Of a stretch of 64,000 bases of DNA, positions 7,247 through 17,645 are shown piece after piece. Each line of letters opens with the position of its first letter. Position 1 is the first letter of the stretch. The notes under the pieces were generated by a model. It saw nothing but the letters and a program-made list of their open reading frames with translations. It made no database searches and had not been told where the DNA came from. Made by a program: the position numbers and the translations under genes. This DNA is from Paenibacillus polymyxa (lineage in GTDB: Bacteria > Bacillota > Bacilli > Paenibacillales > Paenibacillaceae): assembly GCF_018614975.1 (NCBI RefSeq), contig NZ_JAGGNR010000014.1, forward strand, positions 310,001-374,000, read 5' to 3'.

Positions 7247-8788
7247 CTACAGGTTAACGTTTACACGGTTCGTATATGTCTTGCGCTTCTCAATCAATTG
7301 ATTCAGACCGTCCACATAGGCACGTGCACTTGCACCCAATATATCTGTGCTTACGCCACGTCCTTGTACCGAAACCTGATTCTGAGTCAGCACAACATGT
7401 ACTTCACCCAATGCATCCTTACCATGCGTTACCGATTTGATGGAGTAGTCAGACAACGTTACGTCTTCCCCACTCACTTGGTCAATCGCATTGTAGATTG
7501 CATCTACCGATCCATTACCCTCTGCTTGCTTCTCAAGCGTATCCCCATCAAGCGTTGCAATGCGGACTTTGGCCGTTGGTACCGATTCATCTCCGTACGT
7601 TACGAAGATCGATTCCAGTTTGTACACCTCAGGTGCATCCTGCAATTTCTCTTCAATTACGGCAAGCAGATCTTCGTCAGTCACTTCTTTTTTCTTATCA
7701 GCCAGTTCTTTGAACTGGGCGAAAGCCCGATTCAATGCTTCTTCTTCCAGCTCATACCCCAAATCAATCAACCGCTCACGGAAAGCATGTCGACCAGAAT
7801 GTTTACCCAGTACAAGTTTGCTTTCTTTCAGACCGATGGACTCTGGAGTCATAATCTCATATGTTGTTTTTTCCTTCAACATGCCATCCTGATGAATGCC
7901 AGATTCATGTGCGAAGGCATTTGCCCCAACAATGGCTTTGTTTCCAGGCACAACCATACCTGTCAAACGGCTAACCAAACGACTGGTCCGTGCAATCTCA
8001 GACAACTGCAGCGATGTTTTCGCCTGGAAAAATTCCTGACGTGTCTCCAGTGCCATAGCGATTTCCTCGATCGCCGTGTTCCCGGCACGTTCACCAATGC
8101 CATTGATCGTACCTTCGATCTGATCGGCTCCGTTGAGAATGGCTGCAAGTGTATTGGCCGTCGCCATACCCAAGTCATTATGACAGTGTGCACTCAGTTG
8201 TACCTTTTCAATGCCGTGTACATTCTCTTTGAGATGTTTGAAAATGTTTCCGTATTCATATGGGCTCAGGTAGCCAACCGTATCCGGAATATTCACAACG
8301 GCTGCACCTTCTTCAACAGCCATATTCACCATTTCCACGAGGAAATCATACTCGGTACGACCTGCATCCTCAAGTGAGAATTCAATCTTCGAGAATGTTT
8401 TCTTGGCATAACGAATCGCGGAACGAGCTGTATCCAGTACCTGCGCTTTGTCCATGCGCAATTTATGTTGGCGGTGAATAGGCGAAGTTGCCAGGAAAAC
8501 GTGTATACACGGGTCCTGCGCACCTTTAAGTGCTTCCTTAACCGCATCAATGTCTTGCTCTCTGGAACGGGACAAGCCAATTACGGTCACATTTTTGACC
8601 GCATTTGCTACTGCATTGACAGCTGCCAGGTCACCTGGAGATGCCGCCGGGAACCCCGCTTCCATCCGGTCAATGCCAAGCCGCTCGAGCTGATGGGCAA
8701 TTTCCACCTTTTCACGAGTGTTCAGATTGACTCCCGGGGATTGTTCTCCATCACGCAGCGTTGTGTCAAATACATAGATTTTACGCAC
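7247..8788 (-). CDS. leuA: 2-isopropylmalate synthase
   Basis: Condenses acetyl-CoA with 2-oxoisovalerate, the committed step of leucine synthesis. The 513 residues comprise an HMGL-like barrel with DTTLRDGEQSPGV near the N-terminus and the metal-binding AHCHNDLGMATAN, and a C-terminal LeuA regulatory domain for leucine feedback. GTG at 8788 is taken as the start because AGGAGG ends 8 bases before it; the upstream in-frame GTG at 8797 overlaps that site. It is the last gene of the ilvB-ilvN-ilvC-leuA transcript and lies 139 bases after ilvC, behind an RNA hairpin. Confidence 0.96.
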   Translation of the reverse strand: MRKIYVFDTTLRDGEQSPGVNLNTREKVEIAHQLERLGIDRMEAGFPAASPGDLAAVNAVANAVKNVTVIGLSRSREQDIDAVKEALKGAQDPCIHVFLATSPIHRQHKLRMDKAQVLDTARSAIRYAKKTFSKIEFSLEDAGRTEYDFLVEMVNMAVEEGAAVVNIPDTVGYLSPYEYGNIFKHLKENVHGIEKVQLSAHCHNDLGMATANTLAAILNGADQIEGTINGIGERAGNTAIEEIAMALETRQEFFQAKTSLQLSEIARTSRLVSRLTGMVVPGNKAIVGANAFAHESGIHQDGMLKEKTTYEIMTPESIGLKESKLVLGKHSGRHAFRERLIDLGYELEEEALNRAFAQFKELADKKKEVTDEDLLAVIEEKLQDAPEVYKLESIFVTYGDESVPTAKVRIATLDGDTLEKQAEGNGSVDAIYNAIDQVSGEDVTLSDYSIKSVTHGKDALGEVHVVLTQNQVSVQGRGVSTDILGASARAYVDGLNQLIEKRKTYTNRVNVNL

Positions 8789-8834
8789 GCTTCGCACCTC
8801 CTGTACTTGTTATTATATGTTTCTCTGAACCAGC

Positions 8835-8867
8835 AATAGCGGCTCACGCATAAGCACGGCCGCTATT
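8835..8867 (-). other. Stable hairpin in the ilvC-leuA intergenic region
   Basis: AATAGCGGC and GCCGCTATT form a perfect 9-bp stem with a 15-base loop. No T run follows on the minus strand, so it is more likely an mRNA-stability or processing element than a terminator. Confidence 0.55.
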
Positions 8868-8927
8868 CCCAGTTAAAGCTCTAAGTTTACTTGATTACCT
8901 TAAAGTGCACGCTCAAGAAGTTAATGC

Positions 8928-10051
<1,124 letters not shown>

Positions 10052-10183
10052 CGGGAATGTAGCTATATTTTCAAGCGTTACATCACTAAAATGTTACATT
10101 ACAACTGTTAAGGGACTGACACTCTCACATAAGATCAACTGTATATGTTAGCTAACCGTCGTCCCTCTTCATTCATTATAGCT

Positions 10184-10666
10184 TTATACGTTGCCGCGTA
10201 CCAATGCAGTTATGCCTGTACGGGACAATTCGCGAATGCCATATGGCTTGAGCAATTCAATCATAGCATCGATTTTGTCCGTATCTCCGACTACCTGCAC
10301 AATCAGGCTGCCTGGACCAACATCTACAACAGATGCGCGGAATGTTTCTACCACACCCAGAATCTCAGGACGCTCGGAAGGCTCTGCTTTCACTTTGATC
10401 AGGGCAAGTTCACGGGCTACCATCGGTTTCAGGCTGAAATCAACCACTTTAATGACATCGATGATTTTGTACAATTGTTTCTCAATCTGCTCCAGCGTTT
10501 TATCGTCACCAATGGTGACAATAACCATCCGGGAGAGTCCAGGTTCTTCCGATTGACCTACGGTAATACTCTCAATGTTAAATCCGCGTCGACCGAACAA
10601 CCCTGATACCCGCTGAAGGACGCCAGGCTGATCGTTTACCAGTATCGAGATCGTATGTCTTATCAT
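10184..10666 (-). CDS. ilvN: Acetolactate synthase small (regulatory) subunit
   Basis: A 160-residue regulatory subunit that binds valine and activates IlvB. It carries an N-terminal ACT domain (RHTISILVNDQPGVLQRVSG) and the ACT-like C-terminal domain common to IlvN/IlvH proteins. Its ATG overlaps the ilvB stop in ATGA, so the subunits are translationally coupled. It is also called ilvH in Firmicutes annotation. Confidence 0.96.
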   Translation of the reverse strand: MIRHTISILVNDQPGVLQRVSGLFGRRGFNIESITVGQSEEPGLSRMVIVTIGDDKTLEQIEKQLYKIIDVIKVVDFSLKPMVARELALIKVKAEPSERPEILGVVETFRASVVDVGPGSLIVQVVGDTDKIDAMIELLKPYGIRELSRTGITALVRGNV

Positions 10667-12414
10667 TCGTCAGCATCCCCCATCAGCATTTGATCAATTG
10701 TCGCTCCTTGCGGAACCATTGGATATACATTTTCTTCCTTGCGTACTACGAATTCAACAACGACCGGTCCCGGTGTATTCAAGGCTTCCTGCCAAGCGCG
10801 CTCTGCTTCTTCCTTATTCGTTGCTCGCAGCCCTTTAACGCCATACGCTTCAGCCAGTTTAACAAAGTCCGGACTTCCTGCCAGATCAATGTGACTGTAA
10901 CGGTTATCATAGATGAGCTCCTGCCATTGACGCACCATGCCCAGTACCTGATTGTTAATGATCACAATTTTTACCGGTATATTGTTAATGGCACAGATCG
11001 CGAGTTCTTGGGAACACATCTGCATTCCGCCGTCACCGTTAATGGAGATAACGAGTCTATCCGGATTAGCCATCTGAGCACCAATAGCAGAAGGGAATCC
11101 AAAGCCCATCGTTCCGAGACCACCCGAAGTTACCCAAGAACGCGGTTGATTAAATTTATAATATTGTGCTGCCCACATCTGATGTTGTCCCACATCCGTA
11201 GTTACAATCGCTTCACCTTTGGTTGTATCATTCAGCATTTCAACAACCCACTGGGGTTTCAGCACTTCGTCTGAATCCGTGTAGCTATAAGGTTTCTCTT
11301 GTTTCCACTGTTTGATCTGGTCTCTCCATGCATCTGCACGCTCTGCACGTCCAACTTCTTTGTTGGCTATTTCCAGTACCGTCTTCACATCACCAACGAT
11401 TGGAATATCGGTTGCAATGTTTTTACCAATCTCAGCCGGATCAATATCGATATGAACGATTTTGGCATGTGGAGCGAATCCATCCAGCTTGCCTGTTACC
11501 CGATCATCGAATCGTGCACCGATATTAATCAGCAGGTCCGCTTTTTGAATAGCCTGATTGGAAGTGTACGTTCCGTGCATACCTGGCATACCCGTCCATA
11601 ATTCATGACCGCTTGGGAATGCGCCTAGACCAAGAAGAGTGGTCGTAATTGGAATGCCTGTCTTCTCAACAAACTCGAACAGTTCTTCATGTCCTCCCGA
11701 GTATACCACACCGCCACCAGCCAGAATCATTGGACGTTCTGCTTCCTGAATGGCTTGGGCCAAACGGTCAACCTGCAGTTTGTTTGGTACTGTCCGTGGA
11801 TTGTACCCTCTCAATATAACAGGTTCAGTTGTTGGTTCAAACAATGTTTTGTTCGCTGATACATCTTTCGGGATGTCGATCAGTACAGGACCTTTACGAC
11901 CGGTATTGGCAATATGGAATGCCTCATGGATTACACTGGACAGATCTTTTACATCTTTCACCAGGTAACTGTGTTTGGTGATTGGCATTGTAATCCCGGT
12001 AATATCCGCTTCCTGGAAAGCATCTGAACCGATCAGGCTTGAAATAACGTTCCCCGTAATGACTACGAGTGGTACTGAATCCATATACGCTGTTGCAATA
12101 CCCGTAACCAGATTCGTTGCTCCTGGTCCGGAAGTAGCGATGCAGACACCAACTTTGCCGCTTGCACGTGCATATCCGTCAGCTGCATGTATTGCACCTT
12201 GTTCGTGACGAGTGAGAACGTGTTTGAAATCCTCGAAACCATACATCGCATCGTAAATGTACAACACTGCGCCGCCCGGGTAACCAAATACGCACTCGAC
12301 ACCTTCAAGTAACAAACTTCTCAGCAGAATTTCGGATCCGCTAATGACCTCCGGCTTCATCCATTTTTCACGTAATTCATCTGTTGACCGCACTTCTGGA
12401 ATTTGAGCTCCCAT
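10663..12414 (-). CDS. ilvB: Acetolactate synthase large (catalytic) subunit
   Basis: A ThDP-, Mg- and FAD-dependent enzyme making acetolactate from pyruvate, first common step of branched-chain synthesis. The 583 residues show the catalytic Glu region TRHEQGAIHAADGYARASG, the central domain and the ThDP motif starting NGDGGMQM and ending IINNQ. AGGAGG lies 7 bases before the ATG. It is first gene of the ilvBNC-leuA operon, directly behind a leucine T-box leader. Confidence 0.97.
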   Translation of the reverse strand: MGAQIPEVRSTDELREKWMKPEVISGSEILLRSLLLEGVECVFGYPGGAVLYIYDAMYGFEDFKHVLTRHEQGAIHAADGYARASGKVGVCIATSGPGATNLVTGIATAYMDSVPLVVITGNVISSLIGSDAFQEADITGITMPITKHSYLVKDVKDLSSVIHEAFHIANTGRKGPVLIDIPKDVSANKTLFEPTTEPVILRGYNPRTVPNKLQVDRLAQAIQEAERPMILAGGGVVYSGGHEELFEFVEKTGIPITTTLLGLGAFPSGHELWTGMPGMHGTYTSNQAIQKADLLINIGARFDDRVTGKLDGFAPHAKIVHIDIDPAEIGKNIATDIPIVGDVKTVLEIANKEVGRAERADAWRDQIKQWKQEKPYSYTDSDEVLKPQWVVEMLNDTTKGEAIVTTDVGQHQMWAAQYYKFNQPRSWVTSGGLGTMGFGFPSAIGAQMANPDRLVISINGDGGMQMCSQELAICAINNIPVKIVIINNQVLGMVRQWQELIYDNRYSHIDLAGSPDFVKLAEAYGVKGLRATNKEEAERAWQEALNTPGPVVVEFVVRKEENVYPMVPQGATIDQMLMGDADE

Positions 12415-12460
12415 CAGTCATCCTCCTCTCGAAATTTACACCATTCTGACATTTAAAGTT

Positions 12461-12782
12461 ACAAAAAAAACCTTCCATCCCTGCAAACAAGTTCATGCTT
12501 GCGAGGGACGAAAGGTTATCGCTTCCGTGGTACCACCCAACTTTGCCCGAAATTTCGCAATAACGGACCTTACCAGGTACAACAAAACGAATAGCTCAAA
12601 CGAACATAGTCGTTTCCCATACCTGTTGTCTGTAACGCAGACATACGATTTTCCCTAATACGCGAAAGGAGTGACATCCAGTGCTTTTCAGGAAAACAGC
12701 TCCGAGGTGAGCTCGTATATAAGGGATAATGGTGGTGGTTTCAGCAATTCCAGCCACTCTCTGAGCAAAAGAGCCCTTAAAA
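12461..12782 (-). promoter_or_regulatory. T-box riboswitch (leucine, CUC specifier) upstream of ilvB
   Basis: On the minus strand the leader contains the AGAGAG motif of Stem I (12762-12757), a probable specifier CTC (12711-12709) in the context GAGCTCACC, and the T-box sequence GGGTGGTACCACGG (12538-12525). A terminator follows, with arms AACCTTTCGTCCCT and AGGGATGGAAGGTT and eight T residues (to 12463). Uncharged tRNA-Leu would stabilise the antiterminator and allow ilvBNC-leuA transcription. The T-box and terminator are plain; the specifier assignment is inference from position and operon content. Confidence 0.93.
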
Positions 12783-12831
12783 CTTCGTCCTCTTCATAGC
12801 CGATGAAATATTCTCGTTAAATGTTAGGAAC

Positions 12832-12861
12832 ATTATATGATTCCTCCAACCGATAAGTCAA
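12832..12861 (-). promoter_or_regulatory. Sigma-A promoter of the ilv-leu operon
   Basis: Minus strand: TTGACT (12861-12856), 18-base spacer, perfect TATAAT (12837-12832). It lies about 50 bases upstream of the T-box Stem I. Confidence 0.8.
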
Positions 12862-13014
12862 TACCTGTTTTGCATAAAAATTCAGAATACCTTCCTTCCT
12901 CTCTCTTCAACCTTTAAGGTTGCCCTAATCCCAGCGCTTCATTCAGTCACCTTTTATCTTGCTTCGGGCATAGGATATACGAGCAGCACGACTGGTCCTG
13001 AAAGGAGGCTCCGC

Positions 13015-13461
13015 ATGGTGATTCGGCAACGCACATCCAAGCTGGATGATGGCGCCATCATGAAGCTGATTGACACTCAACTTGTGCCTCTCTCTCACAT
13101 GAGTGAGAAAGAAATTAATAAAATCCGCAAAGAAATACCCCTGCGAATGAACAGGGGCATGACCTTTGTTGTCTCGCCGGAGCCAGATAAAGCTGCTGTG
13201 GCATTCATCCATTTTCTCATGCATGGGGAACTGCTCTATGTCGATATGATGGCCGTTAGTCCCAAAGAGCAACGCAAACGATACGGGCAAACTTTGTTGC
13301 TCAAAGCAGAGAGCTTTGCGGCATCCCGGGGTTGTAAAAGATCGAAGGTCATGGTGGATGAAGGCAATACCAAAGGGCTTCAGTTTTATCAAAAAAATGG
13401 ATACAGCGCGATTCGATACATCATGATCAGCCGCTGCTACGAATTGGAAAAAACATTATAG
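13015..13461 (+). CDS. GNAT-family N-acetyltransferase
   Basis: A 148-residue acetyl-CoA-dependent acetyltransferase domain. The acetyl-CoA site reads VSPKEQRKRYGQTLL at about residues 82-96 (a Q/R-x-x-G-like loop) and the C-terminal strand-helix GLQFYQKNGYSAIRY is typical of GNAT. AAAGGAGGCTCCGC precedes the ATG. It is the only plus-strand gene here, converging on the Gly/Pro-repeat gene with a gap of 6 bases. The acetyl acceptor is unknown. Confidence 0.85.
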   Translation: MVIRQRTSKLDDGAIMKLIDTQLVPLSHMSEKEINKIRKEIPLRMNRGMTFVVSPEPDKAAVAFIHFLMHGELLYVDMMAVSPKEQRKRYGQTLLLKAESFAASRGCKRSKVMVDEGNTKGLQFYQKNGYSAIRYIMISRCYELEKTL

Positions 13462-13467
13462 AATGTC

Positions 13468-13857
13468 CTAGAAAAATCCTGGTGGACGTGGGCCCGGACC
13501 ATAAGGACCGAATCCAGGTCCCGGGCCAAAACCGCCACCAGGTCCTCCAGGTCCATATCCCGGTCCGTAGCCTGGACCATATCCTGGTCCCGGTTTTGGT
13601 CCAGGTCCAAACCCTGGACCGAAGCCGGGACCAGCTCCATAAGCATAAGGCAGTGTGGCAATAGCGAGCAGGTCAAACAATACCAGTGGCAGAATCGCTT
13701 TTGTACGTACTTTTTTGCCATTTAGACGCTTCAGTACCAGTTTGTTGCCCGATACTTTCAACAGCTTTCCCGTAACCCGAGTGCCGTCTTTTTTGATTGC
13801 AACAATATTTTTGCCTATTAATTTCATCGCTTCATCACGCGTAACTTGTTGTTTCAT
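13468..13857 (-). CDS. Small beta-barrel-like protein with Gly/Pro/Tyr-rich repeat tail
   Basis: A 129-residue protein with a very strong ribosome site (GAGGAGGAGGGGTAAGT). Residues 1-50 resemble an SH3/Sm-like small barrel (IGKNIVAIKKDGTRVTGKLL). A hydrophobic stretch (AILPLVLFDLLAIATLPYAY) follows, then about 55 residues made almost only of GPG, GPGY and GPGF repeats, ending PRPPGFF. Such tails occur in surface, spore-coat and exosporium proteins. A spore-surface role is inference from composition and organism type. The repeats are also visible in the DNA between about 13490 and 13640 and may vary in number between strains. Confidence 0.8.
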   Translation of the reverse strand: MKQQVTRDEAMKLIGKNIVAIKKDGTRVTGKLLKVSGNKLVLKRLNGKKVRTKAILPLVLFDLLAIATLPYAYGAGPGFGPGFGPGPKPGPGYGPGYGPGYGPGGPGGGFGPGPGFGPYGPGPRPPGFF

Positions 13858-14002
13858 ACTTACCCCTCCTCCTCGGATCGTTCAAAACAGTGTATTCGTC
13901 CATCACTGAATTCGCCTGTTTCTTTGTCCCTACCTGAAAATATGGGTATCTGCACGAGAACCAAAGTAAACGTGAAAAAGTGGCTTGGCAACGCTCAAGG
14001 AA

Positions 14003-14036
14003 ACAAAAAAGGCCCGCACAAGGCGGACCCTTTTAT
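14003..14036 (-). terminator. Terminator of the nucleoside transporter operon
   Basis: On the minus strand, GGGTCCGC pairs with GCGGGCC (one mismatch) around a short loop and is followed by TTTTTTG. It lies 36 bases after the last permease gene. Confidence 0.85.
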
Positions 14037-14071
14037 CAAGCTTTTGGATAGTAAATTGATATGTTATAAGT

Positions 14072-15034
14072 TTACCTTTTACCCGGATCATATGCTTCGC
14101 CAAGTGCAGACGGAGCCGAAGAACGTCCTACTGCAGCAACGAGAACGATAAGTGTCAACATATACGGCAGCATATAGATAATTTCCTGGGGAATACTTTG
14201 GGTCCATTCAAACATTTGTACATAGTTTCTAATCGCTTGTGAGAAACCGAAAAATACAGCAGCACCGAATGCACCGATTGGATTCCATTTACCAAAAATC
14301 ATTGCTGCAATGGCAATATAACCTTGGCCGGAAACCGTATTGTGTGAAAATGTACCCGTAGTTGTCAATGTAATCGCAGCTCCACCAATGGCCGCAAGCG
14401 CACCACTGATCATAACTCCAATATAACGATAACGAAGCACTTTGACACCAACCGTATCTGCTGCACTTGGGTGTTCACCCACTGAACGAAGACGAAGACC
14501 AAATGGTGTTTTGAACAGGATATAATATGTCAGAAACACAAAAAGGATCGCAAGATATGTTGTTGGATATACATTTCTGAAGAAAGCTTCCCCTAATAGA
14601 GGTATATTCTCCAAGAACGGTACATTAAACTTATTAAATCCTTGTACCAAAGGAGAATCTCCTGCCCCTTCAAAAAGTAACTTAACTAAGTAAAGCGTAC
14701 TTCCCGCTGCCAAAAAGTTAATCACAATACCACTGATAATCTGATCTGCTTTAAATGTAATTGAGGCAACAGCATGGATAAGTGATACCAGTACTCCCAA
14801 TATAATCGCTAGCACAACACCCATCCAGGCTGATGTTGTTCCACCCATGCCCGCTTCTTGAGCATAATGCGCTCCTATTCCGGCTGCAAAGGCACCAAAA
14901 ACCATAAAACCTTCAAGTCCAAGGTTGGTTACACCTGATTTCTCCGAGAAAATTCCGCCGAGTGATGCAAAAATCAATGCCGTAGCAAAGACAAGCGTCG
15001 TATTGATAATTTGCCCAATTGTCAACAAGTCCAT
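14072..15034 (-). CDS. nupQ: Nucleoside ABC transporter permease (NupQ type)
   Basis: A 320-residue membrane protein of the BPD_transp_2 family, the smaller of two permeases in BmpA/Nup nucleoside importers. It has about 8 hydrophobic segments and the family signature GLEGFMVFGAFAAG near residue 40, with GVNxLRYRYIGV-like and GGAAITL segments. Its ATG follows the nupP stop with no gap (TAGATG), so the two permeases are translationally coupled. Orthology to Bacillus NupQ is inferred from gene order N-O-P-Q. Confidence 0.88.
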   Translation of the reverse strand: MDLLTIGQIINTTLVFATALIFASLGGIFSEKSGVTNLGLEGFMVFGAFAAGIGAHYAQEAGMGGTTSAWMGVVLAIILGVLVSLIHAVASITFKADQIISGIVINFLAAGSTLYLVKLLFEGAGDSPLVQGFNKFNVPFLENIPLLGEAFFRNVYPTTYLAILFVFLTYYILFKTPFGLRLRSVGEHPSAADTVGVKVLRYRYIGVMISGALAAIGGAAITLTTTGTFSHNTVSGQGYIAIAAMIFGKWNPIGAFGAAVFFGFSQAIRNYVQMFEWTQSIPQEIIYMLPYMLTLIVLVAAVGRSSAPSALGEAYDPGKR

Positions 15035-16114
15035 CTACAACACCTTCTCTTTCTTGCGCTTCGAATAGAACGGTTTGAGTATCCAGCGTACGATACCTTG
15101 TGCCGCAATGAAGAAGATAATCGAACCGATCACAATCCGAATAATCTCAGGCGGAACATCCGCAGCAAAACTCATTCCTGCAGAGCCATACGTGAGGGTA
15201 CCAAACAAAACTGCTCCTAGGAGAACACCGAATGGATGATTTAGACCGATGAGAGCTACGGCTATACCATCAAACCCGGTTCCTGGTGAACCTGTCATCA
15301 ACGTTTGATACTGGAATACACCCAGTACCTGAAAGGCTCCACCAAGTCCTGCAAGCATACCACTAATGAACATAGCTTTTACAATATTACGATTCACATG
15401 CATACCCGCATATTCAGCCGCATTGGGATTAAGACCAACAGCTCGAATTTCGTAGCCTTGTTTTGTCTTCCACATGTAAATGTAAAACAGTAATGCTATA
15501 ACTAAAGCAATTAATGTACCAAGATGTACACGTGAGTTCCCCATTAACTCAGAAAGCCATGTCAAGCTTATGGATGCTGTTTCACTAATGTCTGCCGAAC
15601 GATTCTCACCTGGAAGTAAGAGAAATTGACGAACGATCAGATTTGCCAAGTACAAACCAATCCAGTTTAGCATGATACTACTGATAACTTCATTGACCCC
15701 ACGTGCTGCTTTCAGATAACCAGCAATCGCAGCCCAAAGACCACCAAACAATGCACCGGCAATCAAAGCCAGTGGCGCATGAAGGTAGATCGGCAAACCT
15801 GCAAACTTAACACCTACAAATGTTGCAGCGGTCATACCGACGAGAAATTGACCTTCTCCCCCAATGTTGAACAAGCCTGCACGTGAAGCAAATGCAAATG
15901 CAAGTCCTGTCATGATCAGTGGCGTCATTTCCCGTACCGCTTCACCAAAATTGTACATGTCTCCAAATACCTTGGTGAACAATGCGCCATAGGCTTCAAT
16001 CGGATTGTAACCACCGATCAGCATGACAACTCCACCGAGAATAAGTCCCATAATAATCGCGACTACAGGCAATATAAATGAATCTCGCGTAAACCATTTC
16101 AATACGTTATTCAT
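15035..16114 (-). CDS. nupP: Nucleoside ABC transporter permease (NupP type)
   Basis: The 359-residue larger permease of the same family, with about 9-10 hydrophobic segments and the matching signature NIGGEGQFLVG near residue 83. The conserved GLNPNAAEYAGM cytoplasmic loop is thought to contact the ATPase in this family. Its start overlaps the end of the ATPase gene by 8 bases. It would form the channel as a heterodimer with the next gene's product. Confidence 0.88.
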   Translation of the reverse strand: MNNVLKWFTRDSFILPVVAIIMGLILGGVVMLIGGYNPIEAYGALFTKVFGDMYNFGEAVREMTPLIMTGLAFAFASRAGLFNIGGEGQFLVGMTAATFVGVKFAGLPIYLHAPLALIAGALFGGLWAAIAGYLKAARGVNEVISSIMLNWIGLYLANLIVRQFLLLPGENRSADISETASISLTWLSELMGNSRVHLGTLIALVIALLFYIYMWKTKQGYEIRAVGLNPNAAEYAGMHVNRNIVKAMFISGMLAGLGGAFQVLGVFQYQTLMTGSPGTGFDGIAVALIGLNHPFGVLLGAVLFGTLTYGSAGMSFAADVPPEIIRIVIGSIIFFIAAQGIVRWILKPFYSKRKKEKVL

Positions 16115-17645
16115 GCGCAGTACCTCTCTTTTGGGTGCTGCCCGCCATCATCAAGCCGAGCTCCCTGTCATTGGTTTCTTCCGGCAGCACCTCGCCAACG
16201 ATCTGGCCTTCATAGATGACAGCAATTCGGTCAGATACATTGATAATCTCATCAAGCTCAAATGAAATCAGCAGAACAGCCTTACCTTGATCGCGCTGTG
16301 CAATCAGTTGCTTTTGCACGAACTCAATAGCCCCTACGTCCAAACCACGGGTTGGCTGAGCAGCAATAAGCAATTCAGGGTTTTTATCCACCTCACGGGC
16401 GATAATGGCCTTCTGCTGGTTTCCTCCGGACAAGGAACGAGCTTTGGTCTCGATGCTTGGTGTACGCACGTCAAATGCCTCAACAAGACGCTTCGCCTGC
16501 TTTTTGATCGCATCAAAGTTAAGGAACCCTTTACGGGTGTATGGTGCTTTATAATACGATTCCAGAACGATATTTTCACTCACTGAAAAATCAAGGACAA
16601 GTCCGTGTTTATGTCGATCCTCCGGAATGTGGGCTACACCCGACTCCGAGATATGGCGCGGAGAATGATTGGACAGCTCCTTGCCCTCCAAAAGAATCGA
16701 ACCGCTCTCTACTTTACGAAGTCCGGTAAGAGCTTCAATCAGTTCACTTTGACCGTTACCATCCACACCTGCGATTCCGACAATCTCTCCTGCACGTACG
16801 TTCAGGTTAAGTTGGTTCAGAACCGAAATACCTTCTTTATTCTTCGCCGTTAATTTACTGACTTCGAGCACATTAGCCCCAGGTGTAGCCGGTTTTTTGT
16901 CCACTTTGAATGTGACATTCCGCCCCACCATTTTCTCTGCCAGCTCATTCGGATTCGTTTCCGAAGTTTTGACCGAATCAATCACTTTACCCCGACGGAT
17001 AATCGTTACCGTATCGGAGATTTCCATGATTTCTTTCAGTTTGTGCGTGATCAAAATAATGGACTTTCCTTCAGCTACAAGCTTCTTCATGATGATCATC
17101 AGTTCTTTGATCTCTTGAGGAGTCAATACGGCTGTAGGCTCGTCAAAAATCAGAATGTCTGCACCGCGATACAACGTTTTAACAATCTCTACACGTTGCT
17201 GCATTCCGACAGAAATATCATGAATTTTGGCATGAGGATTCACCTTAAGTCCATACTGTTCGGAAAGACGCTGAACTTCAGCGGCTGCTTTTTTATAGTT
17301 AATATTGAGACCCTTCGTTGGTTCAGATCCCAAAATAATGTTCTCTGTTACCGTGAACGGCTGTACAAGTTTAAAATGCTGATGCACCATGCCTATGCCA
17401 AGATCGATCGCTCGGTTAGGGCTGTCGATGATGACAGGCTTGCCATTCACTTCAATGGAACCTTCATCTGGCTGATAGAGACCAAATACAATATTCATCA
17501 ACGTTGACTTACCAGCGCCGTTTTCGCCCAGTAGCGCATGGATCTCGCCTTTACGAAGCTGAAGGCTGATGGCGTCGTTGGCAACAATGCCTGGGAAACG
17601 CTTCGTAATTTGTTTTAACTCAACGACGGGGGTTGCTGCACCCAT
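16107..17645 (-). CDS. nupO: Nucleoside ABC transporter ATP-binding protein, duplicated domains (NupO type)
   Basis: A 512-residue ATPase with two fused ABC domains, as in sugar (RbsA-like) and Nup importers. Domain 1 has an intact Walker A (GENGAGKSTLMN), signature (SVGMQQRVEI) and Walker B (ILIFDEPTAVL). Domain 2 has a degenerate Walker A (GVDGNGQSELIE) and signature LSGGNQQKAI. This asymmetry is normal for the family. The start at 17645 follows AAGGGTGATTAC. A strong hairpin between nupN and this gene should lower its expression relative to the binding protein. Confidence 0.92.
   Translation of the reverse strand: MGAATPVVELKQITKRFPGIVANDAISLQLRKGEIHALLGENGAGKSTLMNIVFGLYQPDEGSIEVNGKPVIIDSPNRAIDLGIGMVHQHFKLVQPFTVTENIILGSEPTKGLNINYKKAAAEVQRLSEQYGLKVNPHAKIHDISVGMQQRVEIVKTLYRGADILIFDEPTAVLTPQEIKELMIIMKKLVAEGKSIILITHKLKEIMEISDTVTIIRRGKVIDSVKTSETNPNELAEKMVGRNVTFKVDKKPATPGANVLEVSKLTAKNKEGISVLNQLNLNVRAGEIVGIAGVDGNGQSELIEALTGLRKVESGSILLEGKELSNHSPRHISESGVAHIPEDRHKHGLVLDFSVSENIVLESYYKAPYTRKGFLNFDAIKKQAKRLVEAFDVRTPSIETKARSLSGGNQQKAIIAREVDKNPELLIAAQPTRGLDVGAIEFVQKQLIAQRDQGKAVLLISFELDEIINVSDRIAVIYEGQIVGEVLPEETNDRELGLMMAGSTQKRGTAHE

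Noticed and set aside
7106..8377. A 423-codon open frame on the plus strand
   Set aside because: It is antisense to leuA in the codon-mirroring frame, is rich in Cys, Phe and His, has no ribosome site and shows no family motif; leuA is certain.
13490..13640. Tandem-repeat DNA that might be a minisatellite or CRISPR-like array
   Set aside because: The repeats are short, irregular and in frame with the GPG tail of the protein at 13468-13857; there are no spacers.
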